Positions 61,884 through 64,000 of a stretch of 64,000 bases of DNA are shown piece after piece. Position numbers and translations under genes: made by a program. Below the pieces are notes generated by a model that was not told the DNA's origin, did no database searches, and worked only from the letters and a program-made list of their open reading frames with translations. Source of the stretch: Hallerella sp963656065 (GTDB lineage: Bacteria; Fibrobacterota; Fibrobacteria; Fibrobacterales; Fibrobacteraceae). How positions within the stretch are numbered: position 1 is the stretch's first letter; each line of letters starts with the position of its first letter. The stretch lies in the NCBI GenBank assembly GCA_963656065.1, contig CAVKGV010000008.1, positions 62,001 through 126,000 on the forward strand, written 5' to 3'.

Positions 61884-64000
61884 ATTTGTACTCCTGGTTG
61901 TTTAGGTTAAGATTAAATATTTGTTTCAATTCAAATGCTAGGTTTTCTCCGGTTTCAGGATTTGTCGAAAGTTTTGCGAATTCGATAATTCGCAAAACTT
62001 CGTTTGAAACCAATGTCTTGAAATTTTCAAGTTCAAAAGAATCTTTATTTTTGAGTGTATCAATGTCATTTGGCAGGCTGATGAAATCATAAATTTCAGC
62101 AAATTTTTTTCCTTTGCTTAACCGTAAAACTCGTCCCCTTCTTTGGATGTATTCTTTAGGATTGGTGGTGCTTGCTAGGATGAATGCTGTTTTTATGGAA
62201 GGAATATTGACGCCTTCGTCTAGACATTTGATTGCGGCAATTGCCTGAATGCGTTCATTTTTAAAGTTGTCAATAATTGATTCCCTTTCATCCATTGTTT
62301 TCTCGGCAATGAATTTGGAAATTTTCATTTTGTATTTTCTATGAAGTTGATATACAATTTCATCAATTTGCCTGACTGTTTCGTGGCTTTCTTGTTCATA
62401 TGTATCTGCGTTGTATTGGGTCGCTCCGCAATAGATAAGAATATTGGATTGATTCCTATAAGGTTCTATGCGTTGGATAAGAGCGTTTAGTTTTGATTTT
62501 GAACCGGCTATTATGCGGGAGCGTAAAATACAAAGGAGTTTTCCTTTGTCTGAAAGGATTTTCGTCCCTTTTGAGTCTATTCTGATTTCCCGTTTAATCG
62601 ATTCGGATAAATCAAGGTATTTTTCTTTTTCATCCAAATCTAAGGTGGTTATTACGGGATGATACCTGTAAGGGGTTAAATATCCGTCGTCAATCGCTTG
62701 TGATAATCCATATTCAATACATTTTTTGCCAAAAAAAGTATTGAGGTTTTGTGTTCCTTCAATGTCAAAATGACGGTCTAATGTTGCGGAAAGAGCTAAG
62801 CGATATTTATATTGTTCTGGTATAAGCAATTTTGCCGAGCCGAACGTTCCTAAATAATGAGCCTCGTCTGCAACCAGCAGAATGTCTTTTTTTAATTTCT
62901 TTAACTGATTTTGAATGGTCGCTCGTTTGAATGTTGCTATGGAGGCGATTAGACAAAAGAATCCTGTTTTCCCAAAATGAAAGTTTCGTTTTCTGATAGC
63001 TGTTTCTAATCGATCTTTCCAATTTTTTTGTGGAGAGGAGCCAAAAGCAATAATTGGATTTATTCCAAAGGCTTTTAAATCTTCGCACCATTGGGTTACA
63101 AGATGGATATATGGACATAAAATAATGGTACAAAAATCGCCATCTTTATCTTTGTACAGTTTATAAAGCGAGGAAAGTGCTGTTAAGGTTTTTCCTGTTC
63201 CAGTCGCCATATCATAAATGCCGATATAGTCCTGTTTTACCCAGTTATCAATTGCTTCTTTTTGATAAGGATGTAGCTTTAGCCAATCAGGAAAATAAAG
63301 CTCTTTTTCTTTTTGATTATTATGTGTAAAGTAATTTTCTTCCGCCACCGTAAGCACATCGGAAATCGTCGTCTTGTTCTCATGGGTTATTTTGTACTCA
63401 ATATCCTTGTCTTTTGAAAACTCTTTTTTGTCCAGTTCAAAATCAGCCGATCCGCGTTTGTATTTTTCAAGAATCGCCTTGTCGATTGACGGAAAATGCA
63501 GGACTTTCAGTTTTTCGTCGAAGTTCCCCCAGATAGCGGCGAACGCCTTTTCTTTTTGAATCACGCGCGATTTTTCGTCTTCACTTTTCCACGAGCAAAA
63601 AACATCAACGGTTTCGTAATTTTTTGTGAACGCGTTTTCGGATTCATTCATTGAACCTGAAAATGCGATTTTGTTTCCTTCGGAATCTTCTACAAGCCCG
63701 AGCTTTTCGTGGTAAATTCCGACACAAGAAGCGTTTTCGGTAAAGGCGATTTTTATGTTCAGTACGCCGGCTTCGATCAGATTGGCAAGAAGATTCAAAC
63801 GTTCTTTTTCAAAGAAATTTTCCGGCTCTGCTTTCAGTCCACGCAATAGCGCATTTTCGATAATTTTTGCACGACTTTCATAGCCTTTGCGGATTGCCTC
63901 TTCATCTTCCGAAGAAAGACAAGGAGATGCCACAAGCTCGATTTTGCCGCCTTTCTTGGCAAGCTCGCAGATTCCTTTTGAAATTTCAACAAGAGCAGAA
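61876..64000 (-). CDS. Superfamily 2 (DEAD/DEAH-type) helicase with N-terminal PLD-like domain (5' end outside window)
   Basis: The frame stays open to the right edge and continues the family sequence (GGKIELVASPCLSSEDEEAI), so the true start lies beyond 64000; the GTG at 63933 is internal. The N-terminal part resembles a phospholipase D-like nuclease domain, with YHEKLGLVEDSEGNKIAFSGSMNESENAF (family HxK...GSxNxT/S). The helicase core follows: motif I MATGTGKTLTALS (near 63200), DEAH box VADEAHYLG, SALSATL-type LALSATLDRHF, and motif VI YIQRRGRVLR. PLD-helicase proteins of this type recur in restriction and phage-defence loci. It is the first visible gene of the operon. Nuclease activity is inferred from the family, not proven. 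Confidence 0.85.
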   Translation of the reverse strand, partial: SALVEISKGICELAKKGGKIELVASPCLSSEDEEAIRKGYESRAKIIENALLRGLKAEPENFFEKERLNLLANLIEAGVLNIKIAFTENASCVGIYHEKLGLVEDSEGNKIAFSGSMNESENAFTKNYETVDVFCSWKSEDEKSRVIQKEKAFAAIWGNFDEKLKVLHFPSIDKAILEKYKRGSADFELDKKEFSKDKDIEYKITHENKTTISDVLTVAEENYFTHNNQKEKELYFPDWLKLHPYQKEAIDNWVKQDYIGIYDMATGTGKTLTALSSLYKLYKDKDGDFCTIILCPYIHLVTQWCEDLKAFGINPIIAFGSSPQKNWKDRLETAIRKRNFHFGKTGFFCLIASIATFKRATIQNQLKKLKKDILLVADEAHYLGTFGSAKLLIPEQYKYRLALSATLDRHFDIEGTQNLNTFFGKKCIEYGLSQAIDDGYLTPYRYHPVITTLDLDEKEKYLDLSESIKREIRIDSKGTKILSDKGKLLCILRSRIIAGSKSKLNALIQRIEPYRNQSNILIYCGATQYNADTYEQESHETVRQIDEIVYQLHRKYKMKISKFIAEKTMDERESIIDNFKNERIQAIAAIKCLDEGVNIPSIKTAFILASTTNPKEYIQRRGRVLRLSKGKKFAEIYDFISLPNDIDTLKNKDSFELENFKTLVSNEVLRIIEFAKLSTNPETGENLAFELKQIFNLNLNNQEYKYD

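Overview
The window looks like a chromosomal segment of a Fibrobacter-type bacterium (phylum Fibrobacterota). The strongest marker is a pair of lipoproteins (9968-11368 and 11578-12879) that end in the FISUMP domain (Fibrobacter succinogenes major paralogous domain). Supporting signs are a fused fumarate reductase/succinate dehydrogenase operon of the Bacteroides/Fibrobacter kind, an Omp85/TamB pair indicating an outer membrane, and a GH116 glycosidase. This assignment rests on protein motifs read by eye; no database search was possible.

Layout, left to right. 1-9.7 kb: housekeeping genes (surE fragment, gyrA, proS, gatA with a DUF4321 membrane protein), an ADP-ribose-hydrolase-like fusion protein, and a lipoprotein joining FKBP_N-like segments to a thioredoxin domain. 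9.9-13.2 kb: the FISUMP paralogue pair, each copy followed by the same short repeat sequence. 13.2-17.3 kb: thiE-like and thiD genes, ilvE, a secreted protein and a type IV pilin-like protein. 17.4-27.1 kb: a double-length UvrA with four ABC ATPase halves, a PEGA/FGE-sulfatase-like secreted protein, a small membrane protein and ettA. 27.1-36.4 kb: an Omp85-tamB operon transcribed leftwards, divergent from a partner-switching operon (degenerate HATPase-like protein, STAS-HATPase fusion, STAS antagonist) that runs into a SurA_N-like lipoprotein. 36.4-40.5 kb: ndk and the cytochrome b, flavoprotein and iron-sulfur subunits of fumarate reductase, the enzyme behind succinate production in this lineage. 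40.6-54.7 kb: monomeric icd, ilvD, scpB-mutS, an HD-domain protein, an RsbU-like phosphatase that could act on the STAS proteins, a GH116 enzyme and rnhB.

The right end (54.75-64 kb) is accessory DNA. It holds a near-perfect tandem duplication of an unrecognised two-gene cassette, a frameshifted GmrSD-like (DUF262/DUF1524) restriction gene, and a visibly AT-rich four-gene operon: a PLD-helicase cut by the window edge, a 50-residue protein, an SMC/DndD-like ATPase and a 173-residue protein. That operon is the best candidate for an undescribed, probably anti-phage, system.

A pattern that runs across the window is a -10 box (TATATT-like) placed only 6-10 nt before the start codon, with no Shine-Dalgarno sequence, in uvrA, tamB, scpB, proS, icd, the thiE-like gene and the partner-switching operon. 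Genes inside operons have clear Shine-Dalgarno sequences. This suggests that many first genes are translated from leaderless mRNAs. No tRNA, rRNA, CRISPR array or insertion sequence was seen.
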